Source: an uncultured Granulosicoccaceae bacterium (lineage in GTDB: Bacteria > Pseudomonadota > Gammaproteobacteria > Granulosicoccales > Granulosicoccaceae). From it: DNA of 40,581 bases. Below the pieces are notes generated by a model, which made no database searches, was not told the DNA's origin, and worked only from the letters and a program-made list of their open reading frames with translations. The stretch lies in assembly GCA_938003855.1 (NCBI GenBank), contig CALKXD010000042.1:1-40581 (forward strand). The letters are read 5' to 3'. Shown one piece after another: positions 19,457 through 27,068 of the stretch (position 1 is the stretch's first letter; each line of letters starts with the position of its first letter). The position numbers were made by a program, and so were the translations under genes.

Positions 19457-20054
19457 CCTCACCGGGCCTTGAGGATTCGTCCTTCCCCGCACAGAGCCTG
19501 TAGTGTCGCAGCACTCGATAAGTACAGCGATTCAGGCCAGCCCAAATGTGCGCCAAAACCGGTAAAGCAGGTTTGTTGTGGCAGGTTCTTTTGCCGGTAA
19601 TTCTTTACCCACTGCCAAACACGACGCTGTAGCAATGTTGTTAAACAGGTATCCACTGTCAGGCCTCCGATAGACAGTTTGCGCCTCATCGTTAACGTAC
19701 ACGCCACTCATCTGAAGCCACACCAGGCGCTGCCTGGTACCACACGGCCAATTAGAGCACTACCGGACAGCAGTATACCTGACAAGCCCGACCAACCATC
19801 ATGCGCTCACTTCCTGCCCAAAAATATTTCACTGACAGCACCTTGCAGCACACTCGCCAATCACGGCTTGAATCCGATCACAGCCTGTCAATAACGGCTA
19901 GTATTCCGGCAATTTTTTTTGTACCGTCAGTGGTCGGTCCTGCCACCCGTTAGTCAAAACGAGTAACAGCTCACAAGACGACAAGGTTGTCTCGCAGCGG
20001 GTAACATGGACACACGGGAATATTGTTACAAAAGAAAGCTATGTAAACACGCTT
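19457..20054. other. 598-bp gap between sbcB and bpt
   Basis: No convincing gene. Two overlapping minus-strand frames (19707-19459, 82 codons from GTG; 19723-19532, 63 codons from GTG) show no recognisable domain, and neither has a good ribosome site. A perfect inverted repeat lies at 19722-19738. A run of eight T at 19913-19920 follows a sequence too weakly paired to call a terminator. A minimal ATG-TAA frame lies at 20041-20046, just before bpt. The segment may hold bpt control elements, a small RNA or gene debris. Confidence 0.4.
19722..19738. repeat. Short perfect inverted repeat
   Basis: ACCAGGC-GCT-GCCTGGT has 7-bp arms around a 3-bp centre, in the otherwise featureless gap after sbcB. 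As RNA it would form a tight GC-rich hairpin on either strand. There is no T run beside it. Its role is unknown. Confidence 0.4.
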
Positions 20055-20759
20055 ATGAAACATACCTCTCAAATCGTATTGTTCCAGTCGCCACCGGAAC
20101 CCTGCAGTTACCTTGAGCACCATACGGCGAGGAACATTTACGCTGATCCATTCCGGCCACCGACAATGGATATGTACAATCTATTGATTCAAAAAGGCTT
20201 CAGGCGATCCGGCCATCACATCTATCGTCCGCATTGCGAAGCCTGCGATAAATGCGTTTCAATTCGAATTCCCGTTGACTCTTTTAAACCCAGACGTGCA
20301 CAACAACGAAGCTTCCGCAGCAATCAGGACCTGACCACCCGCATCGAGCCGGCGCGCTACACCGACGAGAGTTTTCTTCTGTATGAAAAGTATCTGGGGT
20401 ACCGGCACAGGGATGCAGGAATGGACAATCCCAAACGAGAGGATTTTGAACGTTTCCTCATCAGTGACTGGTGCGACACGCTGTTTATTGAGCTTCGACT
20501 CAACGACAAACTGGTTTGCGTCGCCGTCACTGACGAGTTAAGTACCGGGCTATCTGCCGTCTATACTTTTTTTGACCCGGACTTACCCAGACGAAGCCTG
20601 GGCACCGTTGCTATAATGTTTCAGATAGAACTGGCACGGCAACGGCAACTGCCTTATATCTATCTAGGGTACTGGATTGATGAAAGCGAAAAAATGATGT
20701 ACAAGTCGACGTTCAAACCGCAACAGCGCTATATTGCGGACGCCTGGATAGGTGCCTGA
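20055..20759 (+). CDS. bpt: Aspartate/glutamate leucyltransferase Bpt
   Basis: Transfers leucine from Leu-tRNA to N-terminal Asp or Glu of proteins, marking them for ClpS-ClpAP degradation (bacterial N-degron pathway). The protein has 234 residues, typical for Bpt. The conserved N-terminal Cys17 and the cluster Cys61-x2-Cys64-x2-Cys67 followed by SIRIPV are present, together with the GNAT-like C-terminal half holding YTFFDPDLPRRSLGT and YIYLGYWI. The companion aat gene, often next to bpt, is absent here. The ribosome site is weak and an ATG-TAA minimal frame lies 9 bases upstream of the start. Confidence 0.93.
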   Translation: MKHTSQIVLFQSPPEPCSYLEHHTARNIYADPFRPPTMDMYNLLIQKGFRRSGHHIYRPHCEACDKCVSIRIPVDSFKPRRAQQRSFRSNQDLTTRIEPARYTDESFLLYEKYLGYRHRDAGMDNPKREDFERFLISDWCDTLFIELRLNDKLVCVAVTDELSTGLSAVYTFFDPDLPRRSLGTVAIMFQIELARQRQLPYIYLGYWIDESEKMMYKSTFKPQQRYIADAWIGA

Positions 20760-20805
20760 CGCAGACCCGTAACGAGCAATATCAAATCTCTATAGATAAT
20801 GCAAA

Positions 20806-22257
20806 CTAGCGGATCTTTTGCGTAAAATCGACCACATACGCACCACTGTCTTTAGGTTGCGAATTCTGGATGTCAACCAGTCGATCAATATACTTTTTAT
20901 AGAATACGGCTTCACCGGATTCTTCACTCAGCTTCTGAAACAGCGCCTCCGCGTCTGTCCACATGCCGCGACGATAAAACTGCATGGCCTTGCGATGCAT
21001 TTGCAACTGCCTATGCGTATTCGGTAACGCTTCCTGTTCATGGCATACGGGCTGAAAAATTCGAACAAATCGCTGCCGTCCCTTAACGTGCACGGTATCA
21101 AGCTCGCGAAACAAAAACTCCGGTACGCTTTCTGTCGCAGCATCATTCACAATTAACGGCAGGTCATAATACCCTGTGCAACGCTGAAGCCGGTCTGCGG
21201 TATTTACCGCATCACCAACCACGGTATAGGTCATCCGATACTCAGACCCCAGATGCCCGACATTCGCATTACCGGTAGACACACCGATGCCAACGTCAAT
21301 CGCCGGTAGCCTCTCTTGCTGCAGTTGCTCCGACAGTTTCTCCACCGCGATAAGAATCTTACGCGACGCAATAAGCGCATCTGCCGCATGGCTGTCACTT
21401 GGGGCCGGCGCGCCCCAGAACGCCATCACGCTGTCTCCCATATACTTATCAATTGTACCGCCGTTCTCAACCACCACCTGACTGACGACAGAAAAGTATC
21501 GATTCAGCCAGCGCGACAGGGTTTCCGGATCAAGCCTTTCCGAGATTGCGGTAAACCGCTTGATATCGCAAAACAGGATGGTCATTTCGCGGGAATCACC
21601 CGTCACACCGATTTCATCGGGGTGTTGCATGTAGTGATCAACAAGTTGGTCTGGCACATAATGCTGCAGAAAACGACTAACGCGCCTCTGCCGGTAGGAA
21701 ATCATTAACCAATGCGCAATTAAATAGGCCACATAGATTGCGGCGACACACGTCATAAGGTCAGCTAGATGGCTCACATCAAATGCCCCGGTTATCAGGC
21801 GATGCGACACCAGCAGTAACGTGACAACCACCAGCATGGCAAGCGTTGCAGCAGGCACAGCAAACCCGGGCAATGCAAAGCACACCAGCAGCAATACGAT
21901 TTGTGCAATAAGCGCGTCCGGCCACACGGTTGACATGAACTCAAACCGGTCAGGATAAAACCCGTAGGATATCGCAATTGTGCCGTCCGATATCGCTCCC
22001 GCGGCGAGTTCCGGCGACAGTGGTACAGCGCTGTCGAAACGTAAGCCAAACACGTTCGACAGTCCGGCCAGCGCCAGCAACAATGCGGCCGCCGGAAGAA
22101 AGCCAAATGGCCAGCTGCGCGCAAGATTTTTCCGCAAATTGGCCAAAATCAGTTGTGCTCCCCGGCACGCTTGCAGTATTTCATGATTATTTGAGCCGGG
22201 TAATCTCTGACCTGGCCGGATTCTGAAACTTGTCGCTTCGACGGCCGGGCTGTACAT
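20806..22257 (-). CDS. Membrane class III adenylate cyclase
   Basis: Makes cyclic AMP from ATP. The 483 residues have three or four N-terminal membrane helices (about 48-70, 115-150, 163-190) with a short periplasmic segment, then a cytoplasmic class III cyclase domain (about 215-395) and a ~75-residue helical tail. Catalytic residues: metal-binding Asp231 (LFCDIKRF) and Asp275 (YMGDSVMAFWG), adenine-specifying Lys271 and Thr345, and transition-state Asn352 and Arg356 (GDAVNTADR). Thr rather than Asp at the second specifying position is typical of class IIIb cyclases, many of which respond to bicarbonate. The membrane part resembles the end of a CHASE2 module without the sensor. The start is an ATG with a weak ribosome site. 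Confidence 0.9.
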   Translation of the reverse strand: MYSPAVEATSFRIRPGQRLPGSNNHEILQACRGAQLILANLRKNLARSWPFGFLPAAALLLALAGLSNVFGLRFDSAVPLSPELAAGAISDGTIAISYGFYPDRFEFMSTVWPDALIAQIVLLLVCFALPGFAVPAATLAMLVVVTLLLVSHRLITGAFDVSHLADLMTCVAAIYVAYLIAHWLMISYRQRRVSRFLQHYVPDQLVDHYMQHPDEIGVTGDSREMTILFCDIKRFTAISERLDPETLSRWLNRYFSVVSQVVVENGGTIDKYMGDSVMAFWGAPAPSDSHAADALIASRKILIAVEKLSEQLQQERLPAIDVGIGVSTGNANVGHLGSEYRMTYTVVGDAVNTADRLQRCTGYYDLPLIVNDAATESVPEFLFRELDTVHVKGRQRFVRIFQPVCHEQEALPNTHRQLQMHRKAMQFYRRGMWTDAEALFQKLSEESGEAVFYKKYIDRLVDIQNSQPKDSGAYVVDFTQKIR

Positions 22258-22443
22258 GACACGGCAATATTTTGTCTATCGATGATGGCCGAAAGAACAA
22301 TACAACAAACCACGCAATTGCTACTCAAAGTAAATGTAGTTGCAATTGGCATGCAAACCCTGCCCATCGATGACCAATCCGTCATGCGTTTGCGACATTG
22401 ACCATCGCAGTAACGGCTTCACCTGCCATCTATGGTGTCTGAA

Positions 22444-23001
22444 TCAGGTGGTTTCCCCAATGGCAATCAACAACCCGCGTAGTCGCAGCCAGTCAAACGC
22501 CGGCCCGGGGTCGGTTTTTCGTAGCGGGGCTATTTGATCGTGACCGACAATGTTCTCATCAACAATGGCTTGATAGTGGCGCTTCAACAGGGTAATCACC
22601 TCTGCCAATCGCAGGTATTGCTCTGCCGTGTAGGGCACGTGATCGCTGCCTTCAAGCTCGATACCTATGGAGAAATCGTTGAATTCCTCACGCCCTTGAT
22701 AGCTCGACCGACCAGCATGCCAGGCTCGCTTGTCGAAGCCAACAAACTGACAGCAGGATCCCTGACGATCAATCAGAAGATGCGCCGACACCCGCAAATG
22801 ATGAATTTCCGCAAAATAAGGGTGCAGTGCAGGATCAAGCACGTTGCTGAACAGCGCTTCGATATGGCGCCCCCCGAACTCTCCCGGCGGCAAGCTGATG
22901 TTATGCACAACCACCGAATCTATGACTGCCGCGACCCGGCCATCGTAGTTTGGTGATGGACAGTGCTTGCATCCCGTCAGCCAGTGCTCTGCAATTTCCA
23001 C
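22444..23001 (-). CDS. ampD: Anhydromuramyl-L-alanine amidase AmpD
   Basis: Cytosolic zinc amidase that cleaves the peptide from 1,6-anhydro-N-acetylmuramic acid in murein recycling; its loss induces AmpR-controlled beta-lactamases in other bacteria. It has 185 residues. Zinc ligands His33 (VVHNISLPPG), His154 and Asp164 (VGHDQIAPLRKTDPGPAFDW) match the Citrobacter enzyme (34, 154, 164), and Glu115/116 is in GIELEG. The start is GTG; no ATG in frame precedes PSPNYDGR. No ampE lies next to it. It is divergent from pta, 137 bp apart. Confidence 0.95.
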   Translation of the reverse strand: MEIAEHWLTGCKHCPSPNYDGRVAAVIDSVVVHNISLPPGEFGGRHIEALFSNVLDPALHPYFAEIHHLRVSAHLLIDRQGSCCQFVGFDKRAWHAGRSSYQGREEFNDFSIGIELEGSDHVPYTAEQYLRLAEVITLLKRHYQAIVDENIVGHDQIAPLRKTDPGPAFDWLRLRGLLIAIGETT

Positions 23002-23138
23002 GATTACTTACCCTTCAGACTGATTCCAGCGCGATAGCTTTGCGACTGACCGGCGCGCACAACTACCCGCAACCAGATCTGCTGGAGTATAGTTACCGCC
23101 CTCTCAACCATCATAACAACCACAAATCCGGGTGGCCA

Positions 23139-24116
23139 ATGACTGACGTTATTCAAAACTGCATCGCGAAAATCAAGGGGCGTGGACAAAAGCTTGTCCT
23201 GCCGGAAGGGGATGACCCTCGCATTCAGGAAGCTGCACTGAAAATGCTGGAACTTGAAATCGCTGAGCCTGTACTTCTGGGAGCGGAACAGAGCATTCGG
23301 GCAGAGACCGGTTTTGACTTAAGCGACGTTGCTATTATTGATCCTGCGACCAACACTTCGGATCCACTGGCCGCGGCACTGATCGGTAAAAAGCGCAAGA
23401 TTACCGCAGACAATGTCAGCGAATACCTGGCTAATCCAGTGTACAACGCTGTTGCGATGCTTAACACCGGATCTGTCCACGCAATGGTGGCCGGTGCCGT
23501 ATTACCCACCTCAAAGGTGATCGAAGCGGCTTTTGCAGTGGGGCCCCAGGCCGGACTCAAAACCCTGTCCAGCTTTTTTCTGATGACTCTGGCGCAAGGT
23601 ATTGACACCTCAGCAAGGTCAATCATGTTTGCGGACTGCGCGATCAACATTGACCCCGATGTCGATCAATTGACGGAGATCGCCATTACTACGGCCGACA
23701 GTGCAAGCAAGCTGCTTGATGAGGAACCACGCCTCGCCATGCTGTCGTTCTCGACCCATGGCAGTGCCCGACATACCCATGTCAGCAAAGTGGCCAGGGT
23801 GGTTGAACTGGTACGCAAGCGGCGTCCGGACATTAAGATCGATGGCGAAATGCAGGTCGATACTGCGCTTTCAGCTCGCGTCGCAAAAACCAAACTAACC
23901 GACCTTGGCGAGGTCGCAGGCCGCGCTAATGTACTGATTTTTCCGGACCTTGATGCAGGCAATATTGCCTACAAACTGGTTCAGTATTGTGGCGGTGCGC
24001 AAGCGACGGGGCCGGTACTGCAGGGCTTTGCACGACCAGTCTGCGATCTGTCGCGCGGTGCAACGGTCGAGGACATCGTCTCTGCTGCAGCGGTTACCAT
24101 AGCGCTGTCACTTTAG
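23139..24116 (+). CDS. pta: Phosphate acetyltransferase (Pta domain)
   Basis: Interconverts acetyl-CoA and acetyl phosphate. The start is an ATG at 23139 with GGTGG five bases upstream, giving 325 residues, the size of the stand-alone catalytic domain; the longer in-frame extension upstream merely reads the antisense of ampD. Family blocks are clear: LVLPEGDDPRIQEAA at the N-terminus, then NTGSVHAMVAGAVLPTSKV, FADCAINIDPD, MLSFSTHGSA, DGEMQVDTALS and LIFPDLDAGNIAYKLVQ with GPVLQGFARPVCDLSRG. No acetate kinase gene is adjacent. Without it the enzyme might serve acetyl-phosphate from another source, such as sulfoacetaldehyde acetyltransferase, or ackA may be elsewhere. Confidence 0.88.
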   Translation: MTDVIQNCIAKIKGRGQKLVLPEGDDPRIQEAALKMLELEIAEPVLLGAEQSIRAETGFDLSDVAIIDPATNTSDPLAAALIGKKRKITADNVSEYLANPVYNAVAMLNTGSVHAMVAGAVLPTSKVIEAAFAVGPQAGLKTLSSFFLMTLAQGIDTSARSIMFADCAINIDPDVDQLTEIAITTADSASKLLDEEPRLAMLSFSTHGSARHTHVSKVARVVELVRKRRPDIKIDGEMQVDTALSARVAKTKLTDLGEVAGRANVLIFPDLDAGNIAYKLVQYCGGAQATGPVLQGFARPVCDLSRGATVEDIVSAAAVTIALSL

Positions 24117-24519
24117 AGTAGGCTGCTCTGCGAAACCTGCGGTCATACCATTAGTGGTATGCGATGGAACCGGCCAATAAAACAATCTGCATCAACGGAT
24201 GTAACGTGAGCATGCAACAGATCCGGGTCGCACGGGTTTTGTTAACAGATCAATGCGATATTTCACAGCGGATAAGCTACATTTAAACAGACCAAACACT
24301 GCTGTGGCAAAAGCACTCTACCGTTGGTTAATCTGCATGACCGCCGAGGGCACCCCGTCGATACTGCCAGCGCTGTGAGCACAGACAGCCAGTGCTTGAT
24401 TTTAACCCGATGCTGCATACATTACTTTTCTGCAGCGGTCGGCGATCCGACCGTTACAAAATACGATTGGCCATTTACCTCTCTACGCTCTGCCACAAAC
24501 TGATCGAATCGCACACAAT
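24117..24519. other. 403-bp gap between pta and lon
   Basis: No gene is supported. A perfect hairpin lies 27 bp after the pta stop (24144-24161). A weak promoter-like pair, TTGATT (24396-24401) and TACATT (24418-24423) 16 bp apart, points at lon. I looked for a heat-shock (sigma32) promoter and did not find one. A 79-codon minus-strand frame here runs antisense into the lon start and is ignored. Confidence 0.4.
24144..24161. terminator. Hairpin after pta
   Basis: CATACCA-TTAG-TGGTATG is a perfect 7-bp stem with a 4-base loop, 27 bp after the pta stop codon. It has no T run, so it may be a weak terminator, a transcript-end stabiliser or an operator-like palindrome. Confidence 0.3.
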
Positions 24520-26904
24520 ATGAGCTCAGACAATCCTCACGTGATCCCCAAGAACAACGCCAGCAAAACCGGGCTAATCCTGCCGGGTCAGGCGTTGCCG
24601 GGTAAACTTCTGATCCTGCCGGTCTATGAGCGGCCGTTTTTCCCCGCCCAGATTCAGCCACTGGTTGTTGATAAAGACCATTGGCAATCCACGTTTAACC
24701 ATCTGCGTGAGACCAAGCAACACATCGTTGGTTTGATTCACGTTGGCGAAGGCGCTGATGAGATTCCCGGCACGCACGATTTTTCTACCACCGGTTGTGT
24801 GGTGCGTATGCACAACGTGGTCGAACAGGAATCCAGTATCCAGTTTATCGCACAGGGTCTGCAACGCTTTACGGTCAAAAAATGGCTGCGATTAAACCCA
24901 CCGTTCGCTGGGTCTGTCGCCTATCCGGAAGAACCCGATGAAAAGCGCGAAGACGTAAAATCCTACGCAATGGCACTGATACAGGCAATCAAGGAACTCG
25001 TGCCTCTGAACCCGCTGTACAATGAAGAACTGAAAAACTTTCTCAATCACTTCAACCTCAATGAACCGTCACCGCTGGCCGATTTTGCTGCTGCCATTAC
25101 AACCGCACCGGGTGATGAATTGCAGGAAGTCCTCGACACCATCCCAATTTTACAGCGCATGGAGAAAGTTCTTCTGCTGCTGCGTAAAGAGATTGAGATG
25201 GCCCGGCTGCAAGGCGAAATACGCGACGAAGTAGAAAGTAAAATTCACAAAAACCAGCGCGATTTTTTCCTGAAAGAACAACTTAAAGTAATTCAACGCG
25301 AACTCGGCATAGCCAAGGACGACCGCACAGCCGACATCGACGAATTTAAAAAACGCATGGAAGAGCGCAACCCGCCGAAGCAGGTGCAAAGTCGCTTCGA
25401 CGACGAAATACGCAAGCTCTCTGTTTTGGAAACCGGCTCTCCCGAGTACGGTGTCACCCGCAACTATCTCGACTGGGTGAGTTCGGTTCCGTGGGGCGTT
25501 CACTCTGAAGATAAGTTAAACCTGAAGCAGGCGCGTAAGATACTCAACCGGGATCACGCCGGCCTCAATGATGTGAAAGATCGCATTCTTGAATTTCTGG
25601 CGCTGGGTGCTTATCGCGGTGAAATCTCCGGCTCGATCTTGCTGCTGGTTGGCCCGCCCGGCGTCGGTAAAACCTCTATCGGACGCTCGATCGCGGACTC
25701 ACTGGGTCGGAAATTTTACCGCTTTAGTTTGGGGGGGATGCGCGATGAAGCTGAAATCAAGGGACATCGACGAACCTACATCGGTGCAATGCCCGGCAAG
25801 TTAATTCAGGCATTGAAGGATGTCGAGGTGGACAACCCGGTCATCATGCTGGACGAGGTGGACAAGATTGGTGCTTCCTTTCAGGGTGATCCGGCGTCAG
25901 CCCTGCTGGAAGTCCTGGATCCCGAGCAAAACAGTGAATTCCTGGACCACTACCTGGATTTGCGGGTAGATCTGTCACGAGTGCTTTTCGTCTGCACCGC
26001 CAATCAAATCGATACTATCCCGCGGCCACTGCTCGACCGCATGGATGACATCCGCCTGGCGGGCTACCTGCCGGACGAAAAACTCGAGATCGCCACCAGG
26101 CATCTGTGGCCCCGCCTGCTGGAACGAAACAAAGTCACCAAAAGCAAAGTGGCATTGTCGGACTCAGCAATCAAGGCACTGATTGAAGGCTACGCACGCG
26201 AGGCTGGCGTGCGCAATCTTGAAAAGCTGCTGTCAAAAGTGCTTCGAAAGTCAGTCGTGAAATTGCTAAGCGGGGCAAAAAAGGTGTCGATCAACAGTAA
26301 AACTCTGGAGGAGTTTGTCGGTCCGCCGTTGTTCCGCAAAGAGCGTCAGTTGCAGGGTATTGGCATTGTAACCGGCCTGGCCTGGACTGCGATGGGTGGA
26401 GCCACGTTACCGATTGAAGCATCGATCATCAACGATAAAAAAGCAGGCTTCAAGCTTACAGGCAACCTTGGCGATGTCATGAAGGAGTCAGCTGAGATCG
26501 CGTATAGCTATATCACTTCAAGCCTTGGCAACTACAACACCAAACGCAACATCACCGACAACACGTTTATTCATTTACACGTTCCGGAAGGTGCCACACC
26601 GAAAGATGGCCCCAGTGCCGGCATCACTATGGCGACGGCTCTTTTGTCATTGGCGCTGAACAGAAAAATCAGTCCGACCATCGCTATGACAGGTGAACTG
26701 ACCCTTACCGGCCAGGTACTTCCAGTCGGCGGTATCAAGGAAAAGCTCATCGCCTCAAAGCGACTGGGTGTAAAAACAGTCATTCTGCCGATCGACAATA
26801 AGCGCGATTTCGACGAGCTGCCAAAAGCCATCAGAACAGGACTGAAAGTACACTTTGCCGAGACCTATACCGATGTCAGCTCTATAGTGTTTAAAGGGGC
26901 TTAA
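24520..26904 (+). CDS. lon: ATP-dependent protease Lon
   Basis: Cytosolic hexameric AAA+ protease for damaged and regulatory proteins. It has 794 residues (E. coli 784). The N-terminal substrate-recognition domain (about 28-215) is followed by a coiled-coil region, Walker A GPPGVGKT at 378-385, Walker B VIMLDEVDKIG near 445-455, and the C-terminal Ser-Lys protease domain with Ser699 (KDGPSAG) and Lys742 (GGIKEK), spaced exactly as E. coli Ser679 and Lys722. The first 25 residues are Asn/Pro/Lys-rich and poorly conserved. It stands alone, not next to clpX or hupB as in E. coli, so it could be a second lon copy. Start ATG. Confidence 0.95.
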   Translation: MSSDNPHVIPKNNASKTGLILPGQALPGKLLILPVYERPFFPAQIQPLVVDKDHWQSTFNHLRETKQHIVGLIHVGEGADEIPGTHDFSTTGCVVRMHNVVEQESSIQFIAQGLQRFTVKKWLRLNPPFAGSVAYPEEPDEKREDVKSYAMALIQAIKELVPLNPLYNEELKNFLNHFNLNEPSPLADFAAAITTAPGDELQEVLDTIPILQRMEKVLLLLRKEIEMARLQGEIRDEVESKIHKNQRDFFLKEQLKVIQRELGIAKDDRTADIDEFKKRMEERNPPKQVQSRFDDEIRKLSVLETGSPEYGVTRNYLDWVSSVPWGVHSEDKLNLKQARKILNRDHAGLNDVKDRILEFLALGAYRGEISGSILLLVGPPGVGKTSIGRSIADSLGRKFYRFSLGGMRDEAEIKGHRRTYIGAMPGKLIQALKDVEVDNPVIMLDEVDKIGASFQGDPASALLEVLDPEQNSEFLDHYLDLRVDLSRVLFVCTANQIDTIPRPLLDRMDDIRLAGYLPDEKLEIATRHLWPRLLERNKVTKSKVALSDSAIKALIEGYAREAGVRNLEKLLSKVLRKSVVKLLSGAKKVSINSKTLEEFVGPPLFRKERQLQGIGIVTGLAWTAMGGATLPIEASIINDKKAGFKLTGNLGDVMKESAEIAYSYITSSLGNYNTKRNITDNTFIHLHVPEGATPKDGPSAGITMATALLSLALNRKISPTIAMTGELTLTGQVLPVGGIKEKLIASKRLGVKTVILPIDNKRDFDELPKAIRTGLKVHFAETYTDVSSIVFKGA

Positions 26905-26924
26905 CTACCTGCCTGCCATACCAC

Positions 26925-26957
26925 GGATGGCTGCAAATGCGCCTTGCGCAGCCATTC
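26925..26957. terminator. Hairpin between lon and a convergent gene
   Basis: A 10-bp stem (GGATGGCTGC against GCAGCCATTC, one G-U) with a 13-base loop lies 20 bp after the lon stop, between convergent genes. There is no T run. It could end transcription in both directions. A separate 9-bp inverted repeat (GTCCGGTCG at 27003-27011 against CGACCGGAC at 27054-27062) follows closer to the opposing gene. Confidence 0.4.
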
Positions 26958-27068
26958 CCAATGATTACGCTGATTGAACAATAAACTCGAGTCACGGAAA
27001 AGGTCCGGTCGACCGCCAACTACCTGCTGTATCGATTGAACACCCATCACAGGCGACCGGACAGCAAA

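Noticed and set aside
19459-19723. Two minus-strand frames after sbcB
   Set aside because: They overlap each other, start with GTG without good ribosome sites and show no recognisable domain. Kept only as a comment on the gap.
22950-23138. In-frame 63-codon extension upstream of pta
   Set aside because: It overlaps the start of divergent ampD and has no Pta homology; the ATG at 23139 with GGTGG is the better start.
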